A stretch of 39,595 nt of DNA, taken from positions 1 to 39,595 of the forward strand of contig JAKLJY010000076.1 of NCBI GenBank assembly GCA_023150895.1, in the 5' to 3' direction. The notes under the pieces were generated by a model. It did no database searches. It was not told the DNA's origin and was given only the letters and a program-made list of their open reading frames with translations. Below, one piece after another: positions 14,296-24,784 of this stretch. The DNA comes from Myxococcota bacterium (lineage in GTDB: Bacteria; Myxococcota_A; Bradymonadia; UBA7976; UBA1532). The position numbers and the translations under genes are program-made. Every line of letters starts with the position of its first letter. Within the stretch, counting starts at the first letter, position 1.

Positions 14296-17200
14296 TCACC
14301 GCACGTCGAACACCACCGACGCGCCCACCGGGCCGAGGTGGCCGGCCTCGTCGACGGCACGGACGGCGAATTGGTGCCGCCCGGCCGGCAGGTCGGTGAG
14401 CACGACGGCCTGCGGCGCGCCCGCCGGGAGGGGCGCGAGCTCGACGGCCTCGGTCACGGCCTGCGCCCAGGACGCCTCGGTCAGCGGGGCGGCGGCCCGC
14501 CCGATGCGGTAGCCGGTGACGACGCCGACGTCGCCGTCGTCGCCGGCGGCCAGGAAGGTGAGGGTGACGGCGTCGGGCGCGGCGGCCTCGAAGACCTCGA
14601 CCTCGGCCACGACGACCAGCCAGTGCGCGCCGCGGTGTGCCCGCTCGGCCCGGAGGCGCAGCTCGCGCACCGGTGTCGGCGCGAAGTCGAAGGCCGCCGC
14701 GCGGGCGGGGTCCGCGACGTGCCCCGAGACGCTCCGCAAAGGCTCGAAGTGCTCGCCGTCGAGGCTGCCCTCGAGGACGAAGTCGGCGGGGAAGAGGTCG
14801 GCGTGCTCGGCGGCGGCGCGCAGGCGGACCCGGTCGACGGCCACCGCCGCGGGGAGCGTCAGGCGCAGCCACTCTTCGCCCGCGGCGTCCGCCGTCGGCG
14901 AGGCCCAGGCCGTCGCGGGGTCGCCGTCCACGGCGGCCGCCGGGGGCAGATCGGGGAACTGCCCGCCGCTGGCCGTCACGCGCTCGGTGGCCAGCGCGCG
15001 CCCGTCCCCGGCCACCGCCCGCGCCCGCAGGTCGCCCACCGCGCCGGGGGCGAGCAGGTCCGGCCCGGGGGCCGTCAGGGCGAAGGCGAGGTTGGAGGTG
15101 CGGGAGGTGAAGCCGAGAGCGTCGACCGCGCGCAGACCGAAGGCGTACCCCGTGCCCGGCAGGAGGCCGGCGATCCGCACCTGCTGGCGCGTCCCGGGCG
15201 CCGCGGGGGCGGGCGTCAGAGCGCGCGTGGCCTGCGCCCAGGTCGGGTCGCTCAGCGCGCCGGCCCGGTAGCGCAGGTCGTAGACCGCCACGCCGGCGTC
15301 GTCGTCCGGGGCCGTGAAGGTCAGCAAGACCGCGTTCGGGCCGTCCGCCGTCGCCGTCAGATCCGAGACGGCCTCCGGCGGGACCCCGCCCGTGCGGGCC
15401 GACGCCGAGTTGCCCACGGGGCCCTTGTTGCCCGCCTCGTCGACCGCGCGGATCGCGAAGTGGAACACCGTGTCCTCGTCGAGGCCGACGACTCGCGTGC
15501 TCTGCGGGCGCCCCGCGGCCTGCGGGGCCGGCGCGGGCACGGCGCGGGCGCGGTCGAAGTTCGCCGCGTCGATGGGCACGTCCGACACCCGCAGCTCGTA
15601 GCGCGTCGCGGTGCCCGCGGCGCCGTTGTCGCCGGGTGCCACCCAGCTCAGCACCACGCTGTCCGGCGGGTCGTCGGCGGGCAGGACCTCGACCTCGGAG
15701 ACGACGACGTACCCGTTGGGGTCGCCCACCGAGACCACCGTCAGGGTCAGGCTCGCCGCCGCCACCGGCTCGAACGAGACCTCGATCCACTGGTCGCGGG
15801 CGGGCTCGAGCCCCTCGAAGCGGCCGACGGGCTCGCCCTCGAGGGCGAGGTCGAACGCGGTGGGGAACTGCGCCGGCCAGCCGCCCACGAAGAGGCGCAG
15901 GCCGCCGACGCGGGGGCGCCCGTCGAGGGCCACGGTCAGCGCCGGCGCGGCGGCCTCGGGGTCGGGCTCGAGCACGGGGGGCGCCGCCCAGGCGCTGTCG
16001 GGATCGGCGTCGAAGGCGGCGTCCGCCGGCCAGGCGGCGGAGAGCGTCGCCGACGCGCTCGCGGCGCCGGTGAGCACGGGATCGGCGTCCGTGCGGGGCG
16101 GCTGCGCGACGAGGGTCATCACGGCGCCGGGCGGGGTGACGTCCACCGTCTTCGCGGTCGCCGGCGGGGCGATCGCCCCCGCGTTGCCCTGGTCGTCGAC
16201 GGCCCGCACCAGCACCCAGTAGGGCGTGTCGTCGTTGAGGCCGGTCAGGCGGAAGGCCTGCCCCGAGCCCGGGTTCACAGGGTCTGGACCCGCCCGGACG
16301 GAGAGTCCGGTGAAGTCGCTGACCTCGCGGGCCGCCACGGCGATCTCGTAGCGCGTCACGCGACCGCTCGAGGCGTCGACCCCGTCGTCCGCCGGCGCGA
16401 CGAACGTGATGCGGATGGCCCCCGGCCCGTCCGGCGCGGCGGCGAGCTGACCGACGGCACCGGGGGGCACGTCGCCCGTCTCGGCCACGGCGACGTTCGA
16501 GGGCACGGCGGCGTTGTCGGCCTCGTCGTAGCTCGAGAGCGCCACCCGGTAAGCGGTCTCGGCCCGCAGGCCCGAGATCACCACGGTCTGCGCGGTGCCG
16601 GCCGGCCCGGGGGCGAAGTTCGCGGCCACGGGGGTCGCGGCCGCCCAGCCCGGCCAGGCACCGGCCGCCACGCGCACCTCGATGCGGCGGATCGTCCCGA
16701 CGGCGCCGTCGTCCCCCGCCGCCGTCCAGCGCAGGCGCAGCGCGTCCGTGCGGTTCGGCTCGCGCTCCGCGGTGAGGTCCGCGACGGCCGCGGGCGGCGT
16801 CCGATCCTCCGTCGCCGCCGTCGCGCTGTTGCTCAGCGGCGAGACGTTGCCGCGATCGTCGGTCGTCTTCAGGGCGAAGTGATACGTCCGCCCGTCGACG
16901 AGCCCGCTCACCCGCAGGCTCTGTGGCGTCCCGGCCGCGGCGGGGGCCGGCGCCCCGTCGATCACGGTCGCCGCCGCCCAGGTCGCGTCGGTGATCACCG
17001 CCTCGGCCCGGCGCACCTCGTAGCGGGCCGCCCGGCCGGTGGTGCCGTCGTCGCCGGGGGCCGTCCAGCTCAGGTCCATCCCGGTCGCCCCGGCGGCGGT
17101 CGCGCGCAGGTCGCCGACCCGCGCGGGGGCCACGTCCGGGGTGCGGGCGTTGAGCACGGCCGAGGCGGGGCCGGCGGCGTCCGTATTGTCGACCGCGCGC

Positions 17201-20200
17201 ACGGCCACGTAGATCGGCCGCTCGTCGGGCAGGTTGCGCAGCACGAGGTCCGCCGTCGCCCCGCCCGGCACCACGGACAGAAGGCCCGCGTAGGCGGTGC
17301 CCGCCGTGAACGGGTTGAAGGCCGCCTCGCCCCAGCGGACCTCGTAACGGGCCGCCGTGCCGACGACCCCGTCGTCGCCGGGCGAGGTGAAGCGCAGGCG
17401 CAGCGTGCCCCGGTCGGCTCCGGTCGTCAGCTCGACGGCGGCGGGCGGCGCGGGCGGCGCCGGATCCGGGAAGGCCACGGAGACGACGGGCGAAAGCGGG
17501 CCGGCGTTGCCCTTCTCGTCCACGGCCCGCACGGCGGCGTAGGTCGTCGCGTCGGCCGGGCGGTCGGGCACCCGCAGCACCTCGGCCGTGCCGGCGGGTC
17601 CCGGCGCGGGCGCCCCGGCCCAGGGGGTCAGACCGGAGGCGGAGGCGAACGCCCGCGTCTCGATGAAGACCTCGTATCGCGTCGCGCGCCCGACGGCCCC
17701 ATCGGCCCCGGGGGCGGTGAAGCGCAGTACGGCCGTCTGCCCGTCGCGCTCGAGGCGCAGGTCGGCGATGGTCGCCGGCGGCATGGGGCGGGTCGGGGCG
17801 CTCGCGGTGTTGCTGAGGGCCGAGACGTTGCCGACGTCGTCGATGACCTTGAGCGCGAAGTGGATCGTCTGCTCGCCGGGCAGGCCGGTCGCCGTGTATC
17901 GCTCCAGGCTCCCGGCCGCCTGCGGGGCGGGCGGCGCGAGGCGGGTCGCCTGCGCGAAGGTCGCGTCGGTGATCGGGGCAAGCGCCCAGCGCAGGTCCGT
18001 CGAGGTCGCCCGACCCACCCGGCCGTCGTCGCCCGTCGCCGTCCAGGTCAGCGCCACGGCGCCGTCCGCGTCCGCCGCCGTTGCGGCCCGCAGATCGGCG
18101 ACACGCTCCGGAGCGACGCGCTCGGGCGGATCCGCCGTGCGGACGGCGAGCACGTTGCTGATCGCCGAGAGGTTGCCAAGGGCGTCTGCGCTGCGCAAAG
18201 CGAACCAGTAGGTGACCGACGAGACCAGCCCCGTGACGCGGACGCTCTCGGCGGTGCCGGGCAGGGCCGGCGCGGACGTCGCCACGAGCGCGCCGTTCGC
18301 GAAGTTCGTGGCGTTCATCGGTGCGGCCAGCCGACGCAGCTCGTACCGGGCGGCGGCCGCGCCCGCATCGTTCGGGGCGGTGAAGCGCAGCGTCAGCGCC
18401 GTCTCCTCCGGGGCGTCCGCGCGCAGATCCACGATGGTCGTGGGCGGCACGCCGGCCGTCGTCACCGATGCGACGTTCGAGACCAGCCCGCGGTTCCCGT
18501 CGGCGTCGATCGCCACCACGGCGAACCCGTAGGCGGTCTGGGGGGCGAGGCCGGTGGCCGTGAAGGCCTGCGGGAGACCCGGGGCGACCGGGGCCGGCCC
18601 GCCGAACGTCGGGTAACCGGCGAACGCCGCCGGGTCGAAGGGCTGCGGGGCGGCGCGGACGTCGTAGGCGGCGACGCGGCCGGTCGGCCCCGTATCCGCA
18701 GGCGCGGTGAACGCCAGGACCACGCTCCGGGTCGCCGGATCGGCGGCGATGACGTCCACGGAACCAATCGCCACCAGGTAGCGGTCCCCGAAGGCGGGGG
18801 CCTGGGGCGTGGAGACGCGCACCCAGCGGGCCGTCACGGGCGCGAACGCGCGCTCGAAGACATCCTCGTCCGAGGCCATCGTGAGGCCGACCTCGTCGAG
18901 CAGGAGCAAGGGCTCGCGGCCGGGTTCGTCGGTCCCGTACTCGACGCGCAGCGCCGCGGGGAACTGCGCGGCGTATCCCTCGGCGGGCCGCAGCAGTAGC
19001 CGGTCGAAGACCACCGGTGCGCCGAAGTCCAGCAACAGCCACTCGGCGGCCGGGGCGTCGCGCAGGGCGCCGAGCCACGCGCTCGACGGGTTCTCGTCGC
19101 CGAGGGCCGAAGCGCTCGTCTCGGGCAAGAGCGCGCTCGACGCCGACGCCGCGACGACGTCGACGGCCGCGCCGACGAGCACCGCCGACGCCCGCAGATC
19201 GCCGACGCGCCCGGGGGGGAGAGCGTCGAGGGTGTCGCCGGAGACCGAGGCGCTGCGGGGCGAGGTCGCGCCGCGGTCGTCGCGGACCAGCATGGCGAAG
19301 TGCAGGCGCGTGCCGGTCGGCAAGCCGGCGACCCGGATGGCCTCGGCGGCGCCGGCCGCTCTCGGGAGGGGCGTCGCGACCCGGGTCGCCGCGGCGAACT
19401 CGGCGTCCGTCGTGATGGGCGCGCGGGCCCAGCGCAGGTCGTAGGCCGCGGCCTGCCCCACCGCGCCGTCGTCGCCCGTGGCGGTGAAGCGGGCCGTCAG
19501 GGCGTCCGCCTCGCGGTCGGTCAGGCGCAGATCGGCCACCGCGGCGGGCGGCACCGCAGGCGTGTCGTAGGTCGCCCCGTTGGACAACGCCGACGGGTTG
19601 CCCGCGTCGTCGGTGGCCGTCAGCGCGAAGTGGTAGCGGCGCTCGGCCGCGAGCCCGGTCACGACGACGGACTCGGCGCTGCCCGCGAGGGCGGGGGCGG
19701 GGGTGGCCGCCGCCTGCGCCGCGCCGAACGTCTCGGGGGTCAGCGGGGTCTCCGAGAAGCGCAGGTCGTAGCGCGCCGCGCGGCCGACGTTGCCGTCGTC
19801 TCCCGGGGCGGTGAAACGCAGCGTCGCCGCGTCGCCCCGGCCCGCGGGGCCCGCCGAGGCGCCGAGATCCAGCACGGCGGCGGGGGGCACGGCCTCGACG
19901 GTCACGGCGGCGACCACGTTGCTCAGGCCGCTCACCGCGGCGCCCTCGTCGGCGGTCAGGACCGCCACGCCATACGCAGTGCCCGGACGCAGTCCGTCGA
20001 GGCGCACGCGCTCGAGGCTGCCGGCGGGCGCGGGGGCCGGCGTCGGCGCGACCGTCGCGGCGGCGAACCGCGCGGCGGTCATCTCTCCCTCGACGAACCG
20101 CAGGTCGTAGCGCGCGGCGCGGCCGACGAAGCCGTCGTCGCCCGGGGCGGTGAAGGTGATCTCGATCGCCGTCTTCTCCTGCGCGACGACGCGCAGATCG

Positions 20201-23200
20201 CGCACCGCACCGGGCGGCACGGCGGGCGGGTCGACGCGCGCGTTGTTGCCCGGCGGGCTCCACAGACCCGCGTCGTCTTGCGCGCGGAGGGCGTAGAACT
20301 GCGGCGCGCCCTCGGGCAGGCCGGGGAGCGACGCGACCTCGAGGCTGCCCCCCTCGGCGGGGGCCGGCAGGACGACGCGGGTGCCCGCTGCGAAGGCGGC
20401 GGGCGTCTCCATCGGCTGCGAGGCGCGGCGCAGTTCGTACTCGGCGGCGCGGCCGAGCCAGCCGTCGTCGCCGGGGGCGACCCACGTGAGTCGCACCTGC
20501 CCGCCGTCCGGCAGGGCGGCGAAGGCCTCGACCTCGGCGAGCGCGACGACCCCGACGCCGAACCGCGCGGGACCGACCACCAGGTCGAGCGTGAAGCCCG
20601 TGACCTCCACGGGGGCGAGATCGAGCACCACCGGCGCGCCGGGCGCGATGTTCGCCGCGCGGGCGCGCTCGACGGTCGTCCCCGTCAGCGGGTCGAGCGT
20701 GCGCAGGACGACGGTCGCCGGCGTATCGCCCGGCCAGAGGGCGTGCGGCGTCAGGGCGATGCGCGTCAACGGACGCGGGTGCTGACCGAGGCTGAAGTTC
20801 AGGCTGAGCGCCTCGCCGGGCACGCCGTCCAGCATCCAGCCGGACTCGGCGTCGCCGTCGGTGAGCGCCTCGGCCCCGGACTCGCCGGCCAGCGCCACCG
20901 GCTCGGTGAGGCCGGACACGTAACCCGCCACCAGCCCGGCGACCGCGGCCGGGGGGGTCACGTCGGGCCCGGCCGGCGCGTCGAGGGCGACGTCCGGCGA
21001 CCACGGGCCGCGCAGGCCGCCCCCGTCGATGGCCGCGAGGCGGACGTGATGCCGCGGGGACACCGGCAGGCCGGTCAGCCGGAAGCTCTGCACCGCCCCG
21101 GGCGCCACGGGGGCCGGGCCGTCGAAACGGCGGGCCGCGGGCCAGTTCGCCGCGCCGATGACCCGATCCGACCAGCGCAGCTCGTACCCCGCGACGGACC
21201 CGCTCGCGGCGACCTCGCCGTCGTCCGCGGGCGCCACCCACCGGAGGTCGATCCAGTCCGGGCCGGCGGCGACCGCCACGACGTCGCGCGGCGCGCCGGG
21301 CGGCAGCGCCCCCGTCGTCGCGAAAACGACCGGCGAGGGCGGACCCCGCAGCCCGACGTCGTCGACCGCGGCAATGGAGACCCCGACCGTCGTCCGGGTC
21401 GGCAGGCCGCTCACCGTGCGGTGCTCGCGCTGACCCGCCGGCGCCGGGGCGTCGACGACATGACGGGGCGCCGCGTCGAAGCCGGCCTCGGTCAGGCCTG
21501 GGGAGACCCGCAGATCGTAGGCCGTCGCGCGACCGGCCGCGCCGTCGTCGCCGGGGGCGGTGAAACCGAGTTCGAGTGCCGTCGGATCGACGGGCGGGGC
21601 GAACACGCCGACCTCGCCGATCACCGCATAGTGCAGGCCCGCCTCGTGCGCGACCCGCTCGGTGATTCGCAGCTCGACGCGATCGGTCGGGACGGGCGCG
21701 AAGGTGAACGACAGGCCGGCCGCGTCGGGCGCCCCCGCGACCTCGGCCGCGAGCACCGTCCAGCCGCTGCCCGTCAGCGCCCGGACTTCCAGCCCCGGCG
21801 GGAACAGCGCCTCGAAGCCCGGCAGCGGGGCGAGGTCCACCCGGCCGACCGTCTGCACGCCACCGAGGTCCAGGGACAGGCGTGCGTCCTCGGGGGCCAG
21901 CGACGGCTCGGCGGCCCAACCACTCAGCGGATCGCCGTCGACGGCGCCCGACGCCTCCCAGCCGGGTCCGAAGTCGCTCGACGCCAGGGCACCGGCGACG
22001 TCGACGACCGCACCGGCGGGGGCCCGCACGGTGAGGTCGAGGATACGGGCGGGCGGCGTCGCGTCGGCGAGCACGAGGCTGACCTCGGCCGACCGGGGCC
22101 CCGTGCCGCCGGGGCTCACAGCGGCGACCGACGCCCACCAGCGCCCGACCGCCAGGGGGGCGACGCGCGCGGGGGACGCCGCCGCGGGCTGCGCCGGGCG
22201 GACCTCGCCGCCCTCGTGCCGGGTGTAGACCAGATACCCCGTCACGGACGGATCGGCCGGGGCCTGCCAGGCGACCTTCAGCCCGTCCGGGCCATCGGCG
22301 ACGACGGACACGTTCGTCGGGGCCGGCGGCGGGGGCGCGACACCCGCGAGCATGCGGCCGACGTTGAGGCGGCCGCCGGTGGCGACGACGCCGCGCCATG
22401 CGGCCACGGGATCGACCGCGGCGAGCAGCGCGTCGCGCGCCCCGGACCACGTCGCGGCGGGGTAGGCCGCGTAGTAGAGCGCGAGCGCGCCTGCGACGTG
22501 CGGCGTCGCCATCGAGGTGCCCGACCACGCGGCGTAGCGGTCGCCGGGCAGCGTCGAAAGAATGCCCACACCGGGCGCCGCCAGGTCGACGCGGGTCGCC
22601 CCGTAGTTCGAGAAGCTCGCCTTCGCGTCGTTGCCGTCGCTCGCCGCCACGCTGACGATGTTCGGCAGGTCGTACCCCGCCGGGTAGCCGTTGGTGACGT
22701 CGAGGTTCTTGCCGTCGTTGCCCGCGGCCGCGACGAAGAGCTGATTGCGGCTCTGCGCGTAGAGAATCGTGTCGTACAGCGCCTGCGAGAAGCCGCCGCC
22801 GCCCCAGGAGTTCGAGGTGAAGGTCGCCCCGACGTCTGCCGCATAGCGCACCGCGAGCGAGGCGCCATACGTGCTGCCGCTGCCGTTGGCGCACAGGAAC
22901 TTCAGTCCCATGACCCGCGCCCGCCAGGACACGCCGGCCACGCCGAGACCGTTGTCGCCGCGGCCGGTGATGGTGCCCGCGCAGTGCGTCCCGTGGCCGT
23001 GATCGTCCATCGGATCGGCGTCGTTGTTGCAGAAGTCCCAGCCGTAGACGTCGTCGACGTACCCGTTGCCGTCGTCGTCGCGCCCGTTGCCGGCCGTCTC
23101 GCCGGGGTTGCGCCAGGCGTTGTCCCGCAGATCGGGGTGCGTGTAGTCGAGCCCCGTGTCGATGACCGCCACCAGCACGTCCGCGCTGCCCGTCGTGTGG

Positions 23201-23709
23201 TCCCAGGCCGCGGGCGCCCCGATCTTCGGCATACCCCACAGCTCGCCGTAGCGCGGGTCGTCGGGCGTCTCGTAGGCCGTCACGAGATAATTCGGCTCGG
23301 CGTAGAGCGTTTCGCCTTCGACGGCCAGCAGATCCAGAGCCGCTTCCACGCTGACGCCCTCGGGCAGCGAGAGGCGATACAGGCCATCGACGTACTCGGC
23401 CGCCGCGGCCTCCAGGGCGTCCCGGTCGACCCCGACGGGGGTCTCTTCGGTGGCCGTCGCCGGCTGAGGTCCCATGCCCTCGAGCACCGCTGCGCCCCAA
23501 GGCGCGATGCGGGCCTCGACCGTCGCGCGGTCGGTCCCGGCGGGGAACCGCACGACGAGCTCGCCCTCGAAATACGGCGCCTCGGGCCCGCCACCGAGCC
23601 GCCCGCGCCCCGTCGCCGCGGGGTTCGGGCCGGTGCAGGCGGCGGCCAGCAGGCTCAGGACGGGGACGGCGAGGGCGAGGCGGGAAAGGGACCGGCGGCG
23701 GGTGTGCAT
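14296..23709 (-). CDS. Giant S8 subtilase lipoprotein with ~18 FN3 and ~5 discoidin-like domains
   Basis: This is a 3,137-aa surface protease. The ATG at 23709 opens a lipoprotein signal with lipobox AAAC (Cys25). Residues ~45-145 are an inhibitor-like propeptide. Residues ~155-412 are the peptidase: Asp184 in AVIDTGLDYT, His239 in HGHGTHCAG, oxyanion Asn331 in AAAGNDG and Ser399 in GTSMATPHVAG, so the triad is complete. It carries an acidic DDDGNGYVDD loop of calcium-binding type. From ~residue 460 to the end I count about 18 fibronectin III-like repeats, each with a TAPGDDGxxGxAxxYxLR-style core, interrupted by five discoidin (F5/8C)-like modules (with phrases such as AVDGDPxSxWxA). It is probably a lipid-anchored, long-reach surface protease or adhesin. 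Most repeats end xxPP and share linkers, pointing to expansion by duplication. It follows the HNH gene by 91 bp. Confidence 0.95.
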   Translation of the reverse strand: MHTRRRSLSRLALAVPVLSLLAAACTGPNPAATGRGRLGGGPEAPYFEGELVVRFPAGTDRATVEARIAPWGAAVLEGMGPQPATATEETPVGVDRDALEAAAAEYVDGLYRLSLPEGVSVEAALDLLAVEGETLYAEPNYLVTAYETPDDPRYGELWGMPKIGAPAAWDHTTGSADVLVAVIDTGLDYTHPDLRDNAWRNPGETAGNGRDDDGNGYVDDVYGWDFCNNDADPMDDHGHGTHCAGTITGRGDNGLGVAGVSWRARVMGLKFLCANGSGSTYGASLAVRYAADVGATFTSNSWGGGGFSQALYDTILYAQSRNQLFVAAAGNDGKNLDVTNGYPAGYDLPNIVSVAASDGNDAKASFSNYGATRVDLAAPGVGILSTLPGDRYAAWSGTSMATPHVAGALALYYAAYPAATWSGARDALLAAVDPVAAWRGVVATGGRLNVGRMLAGVAPPPPAPTNVSVVADGPDGLKVAWQAPADPSVTGYLVYTRHEGGEVRPAQPAAASPARVAPLAVGRWWASVAAVSPGGTGPRSAEVSLVLADATPPARILDLTVRAPAGAVVDVAGALASSDFGPGWEASGAVDGDPLSGWAAEPSLAPEDARLSLDLGGVQTVGRVDLAPLPGFEALFPPGLEVRALTGSGWTVLAAEVAGAPDAAGLSFTFAPVPTDRVELRITERVAHEAGLHYAVIGEVGVFAPPVDPTALELGFTAPGDDGAAGRATAYDLRVSPGLTEAGFDAAPRHVVDAPAPAGQREHRTVSGLPTRTTVGVSIAAVDDVGLRGPPSPVVFATTGALPPGAPRDVVAVAAGPDWIDLRWVAPADDGEVAASGSVAGYELRWSDRVIGAANWPAARRFDGPAPVAPGAVQSFRLTGLPVSPRHHVRLAAIDGGGLRGPWSPDVALDAPAGPDVTPPAAVAGLVAGYVSGLTEPVALAGESGAEALTDGDAESGWMLDGVPGEALSLNFSLGQHPRPLTRIALTPHALWPGDTPATVVLRTLDPLTGTTVERARAANIAPGAPVVLDLAPVEVTGFTLDLVVGPARFGVGVVALAEVEAFAALPDGGQVRLTWVAPGDDGWLGRAAEYELRRASQPMETPAAFAAGTRVVLPAPAEGGSLEVASLPGLPEGAPQFYALRAQDDAGLWSPPGNNARVDPPAVPPGAVRDLRVVAQEKTAIEITFTAPGDDGFVGRAARYDLRFVEGEMTAARFAAATVAPTPAPAPAGSLERVRLDGLRPGTAYGVAVLTADEGAAVSGLSNVVAAVTVEAVPPAAVLDLGASAGPAGRGDAATLRFTAPGDDGNVGRAARYDLRFSETPLTPETFGAAQAAATPAPALAGSAESVVVTGLAAERRYHFALTATDDAGNPSALSNGATYDTPAVPPAAVADLRLTDREADALTARFTATGDDGAVGQAAAYDLRWARAPITTDAEFAAATRVATPLPRAAGAAEAIRVAGLPTGTRLHFAMLVRDDRGATSPRSASVSGDTLDALPPGRVGDLRASAVLVGAAVDVVAASASSALLPETSASALGDENPSSAWLGALRDAPAAEWLLLDFGAPVVFDRLLLRPAEGYAAQFPAALRVEYGTDEPGREPLLLLDEVGLTMASDEDVFERAFAPVTARWVRVSTPQAPAFGDRYLVAIGSVDVIAADPATRSVVLAFTAPADTGPTGRVAAYDVRAAPQPFDPAAFAGYPTFGGPAPVAPGLPQAFTATGLAPQTAYGFAVVAIDADGNRGLVSNVASVTTAGVPPTTIVDLRADAPEETALTLRFTAPNDAGAAAARYELRRLAAPMNATNFANGALVATSAPALPGTAESVRVTGLVSSVTYWFALRSADALGNLSAISNVLAVRTADPPERVAPERVADLRAATAADADGAVALTWTATGDDGRVGRATSTDLRWALAPITDATFAQATRLAPPAPQAAGSLERYTATGLPGEQTIHFALKVIDDVGNVSALSNTASAPTRPMPPATIADLRLERDGQTAVLRFTAPGADGAVGRATRYEVFIETRAFASASGLTPWAGAPAPGPAGTAEVLRVPDRPADATTYAAVRAVDEKGNAGPLSPVVSVAFPDPAPPAPPAAVELTTGADRGTLRLRFTSPGDDGVVGTAARYEVRWGEAAFNPFTAGTAYAGLLSVVPGGATADLVLRNLPDERPIYVAVRAVDNTDAAGPASAVLNARTPDVAPARVGDLRATAAGATGMDLSWTAPGDDGTTGRAARYEVRRAEAVITDATWAAATVIDGAPAPAAAGTPQSLRVSGLVDGRTYHFALKTTDDRGNVSPLSNSATAATEDRTPPAAVADLTAEREPNRTDALRLRWTAAGDDGAVGTIRRIEVRVAAGAWPGWAAATPVAANFAPGPAGTAQTVVISGLRAETAYRVALSSYDEADNAAVPSNVAVAETGDVPPGAVGQLAAAPDGPGAIRITFVAPADDGVDASSGRVTRYEIAVAAREVSDFTGLSVRAGPDPVNPGSGQAFRLTGLNDDTPYWVLVRAVDDQGNAGAIAPPATAKTVDVTPPGAVMTLVAQPPRTDADPVLTGAASASATLSAAWPADAAFDADPDSAWAAPPVLEPDPEAAAPALTVALDGRPRVGGLRLFVGGWPAQFPTAFDLALEGEPVGRFEGLEPARDQWIEVSFEPVAAASLTLTVVSVGDPNGYVVVSEVEVLPADDPPDSVVLSWVAPGDNGAAGTATRYELRVSDVPIDAANFDRARAVPAPAPQAAGRPQSTRVVGLDEDTVFHFAIRAVDEAGNKGPVGNSASARTGGVPPEAVSDLTATADGPNAVLLTFTAPDDDAGVAVYDLRYRAGALSDPTWAQATRALTPAPAAPGTRQQVRIAGLLPGTGYAFGLRAVDALGFTSRTSNLAFALTAPGPDLLAPGAVGDLRARAVAGDGRALATERVTASGGQFPDLPPAAAVDGDPATAWASPTADAAGEEWLRLTLPAAVAVDRVRLRAAAEHADLFPADFVLEGSLDGEHFEPLRSVSGHVADPARAAAFDFAPTPVRELRLRAERAHRGAHWLVVVAEVEVFEAAAPDAVTLTFLAAGDDGDVGVVTGYRIGRAAAPLTEASWAQAVTEAVELAPLPAGAPQAVVLTDLPAGRHQFAVRAVDEAGHLGPVGASVVFDVR

Positions 23710-23720
23710 GGGTCGTCCTC

Positions 23721-23735
23721 GGACCGGATCGGTCC
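23721..23735. repeat. Short palindrome in the protease leader
   Basis: GGACCG-GAT-CGGTCC lies 11 bp upstream of the protease start, with 6-bp perfect arms and a 3-nt loop. In the transcript this hairpin would sit just 5' of the likely ribosome binding site (GAGGA) and could modulate translation or act as a protein site. The evidence is position and symmetry only. Confidence 0.35.
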
Positions 23736-23800
23736 TTCATCGAGAAACGACCGATTCGTTCAGCCCGCTGACGGGTGAGTCGTCACCGTGGACACGGGGT

Positions 23801-24745
23801 TCAGCGCCACCCCACCCGGGCCCAACGCCGGGCGAGGCGCTCTCGATCGGGCCGGTGCGCCGGCGCGTCGGGCGTGAAGAGCGTCCGCCCGTGGACCCCC
23901 TTGAGGGCGTGCTCGTACACCGGTCCGTCGTGCGCCGCCAGCACGGCGGGCGCGACGCGAATCTCGTAGTCCGGTGTGATCCCGATGACTTGCTGGTCGA
24001 ACGCCGCGTGGTGGAGCTTACAGAGCGAGAGTCCGTTGGGCAGCGTGGGGACGCCGTCGGGCTCGGCGTCGCCGATGATGTGCGCCGCATCGAGCAGCGG
24101 CCGGTGGCGGAACCGACAGACGGCGCAGCGGTCGTCGTAGGCGTCGAGCACCATCTCGCGGAACCGGCTCTGGTGAAGGCGCTGGCGGACTTCGCGCACG
24201 GCATAGGCCCGATCCGGCGGCAACGGGCGGAGCGCCGACACCCGGAGGATCGGCGACGTCTCCCGGTCTGCCTGGCTGATGGGCGCAAGATGGAAGGTCA
24301 ATGCGTCCGGCTCATCGCCCACGACGAGGCAGATGATGGGCTCGTAGCGCGACGGCGCCACGCCCCGGAAGTAGATCAGGGGAAGGCCCCGCTCGAGGCA
24401 CGTCCGGACGAGGCGATTGTCTCGAGACGACGGATCTTCGCCCTGGTAGCGGTAGGCAAAGAGACCGGCGTCGTCCGGCTCGCCGTCGTCATACCACTGG
24501 CGGCGTCCTGGCCTGGGGAGCGTCGTCTTCACGGAGAGTGCGCCCACGAGCAGGTCGCCTGCCGGCGCGAAGATGCCTCGGGCGCGCGTGAGCAGATGCA
24601 TCTTTGAACCGTCCTCGAGCGGCACGCCCTCCACGAGAACATCGGACGTCAACACCGGTCCGAGTCGATTCGTCAGCGCCTCGACATGGGTCAGCGCGCG
24701 TGCCCGCAAACGTGCATCCCGAGCCAGGGAAAGATCCGTGAGCAT
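23801..24745 (-). CDS. HNH endonuclease with SRA-like N-terminal region
   Basis: This 314-aa protein has an N-terminal region (~1-160) of the kind found in putative restriction HNH nucleases (DVLVEGVPLEDGSKMHLL, then GLPLIYFRGVAPSRYEPI). The C-terminal HNH domain (~190-255) carries a CAVC knuckle (Cys207/210), DAAHI (His222), LPNGLSLC (Asn237, Cys242) and KLHHAAFD (His245/246), so both the zinc knuckles and the catalytic His-Asn-His are intact. This family is often linked to cleavage of modified or foreign DNA, though for this member that is unproven. It starts 39 bp after the SNF2 helicase stop, on the same strand, so a shared transcript is likely. Confidence 0.92.
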   Translation of the reverse strand: MLTDLSLARDARLRARALTHVEALTNRLGPVLTSDVLVEGVPLEDGSKMHLLTRARGIFAPAGDLLVGALSVKTTLPRPGRRQWYDDGEPDDAGLFAYRYQGEDPSSRDNRLVRTCLERGLPLIYFRGVAPSRYEPIICLVVGDEPDALTFHLAPISQADRETSPILRVSALRPLPPDRAYAVREVRQRLHQSRFREMVLDAYDDRCAVCRFRHRPLLDAAHIIGDAEPDGVPTLPNGLSLCKLHHAAFDQQVIGITPDYEIRVAPAVLAAHDGPVYEHALKGVHGRTLFTPDAPAHRPDRERLARRWARVGWR

Positions 24746-24784
24746 GCCCCGACTCTGCCAGGTCCCACTGGCCCCGACCAGGCC

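Noticed and set aside
14296-22330. Regularly spaced similar segments suggesting a CRISPR-like or DNA-level tandem array
   Set aside because: Spacing is ~250-300 bp with coding-level similarity; it is the FN3 protein repeat.
13969-23778. Two very long plus-strand open frames (13969-18999 and 19300-23778) opposite the giant protease
   Set aside because: They are rich in Arg, Gly and His with no domains, and exist because the GC-biased protease codons leave the antisense free of stops. The minus strand holds clear domains throughout.
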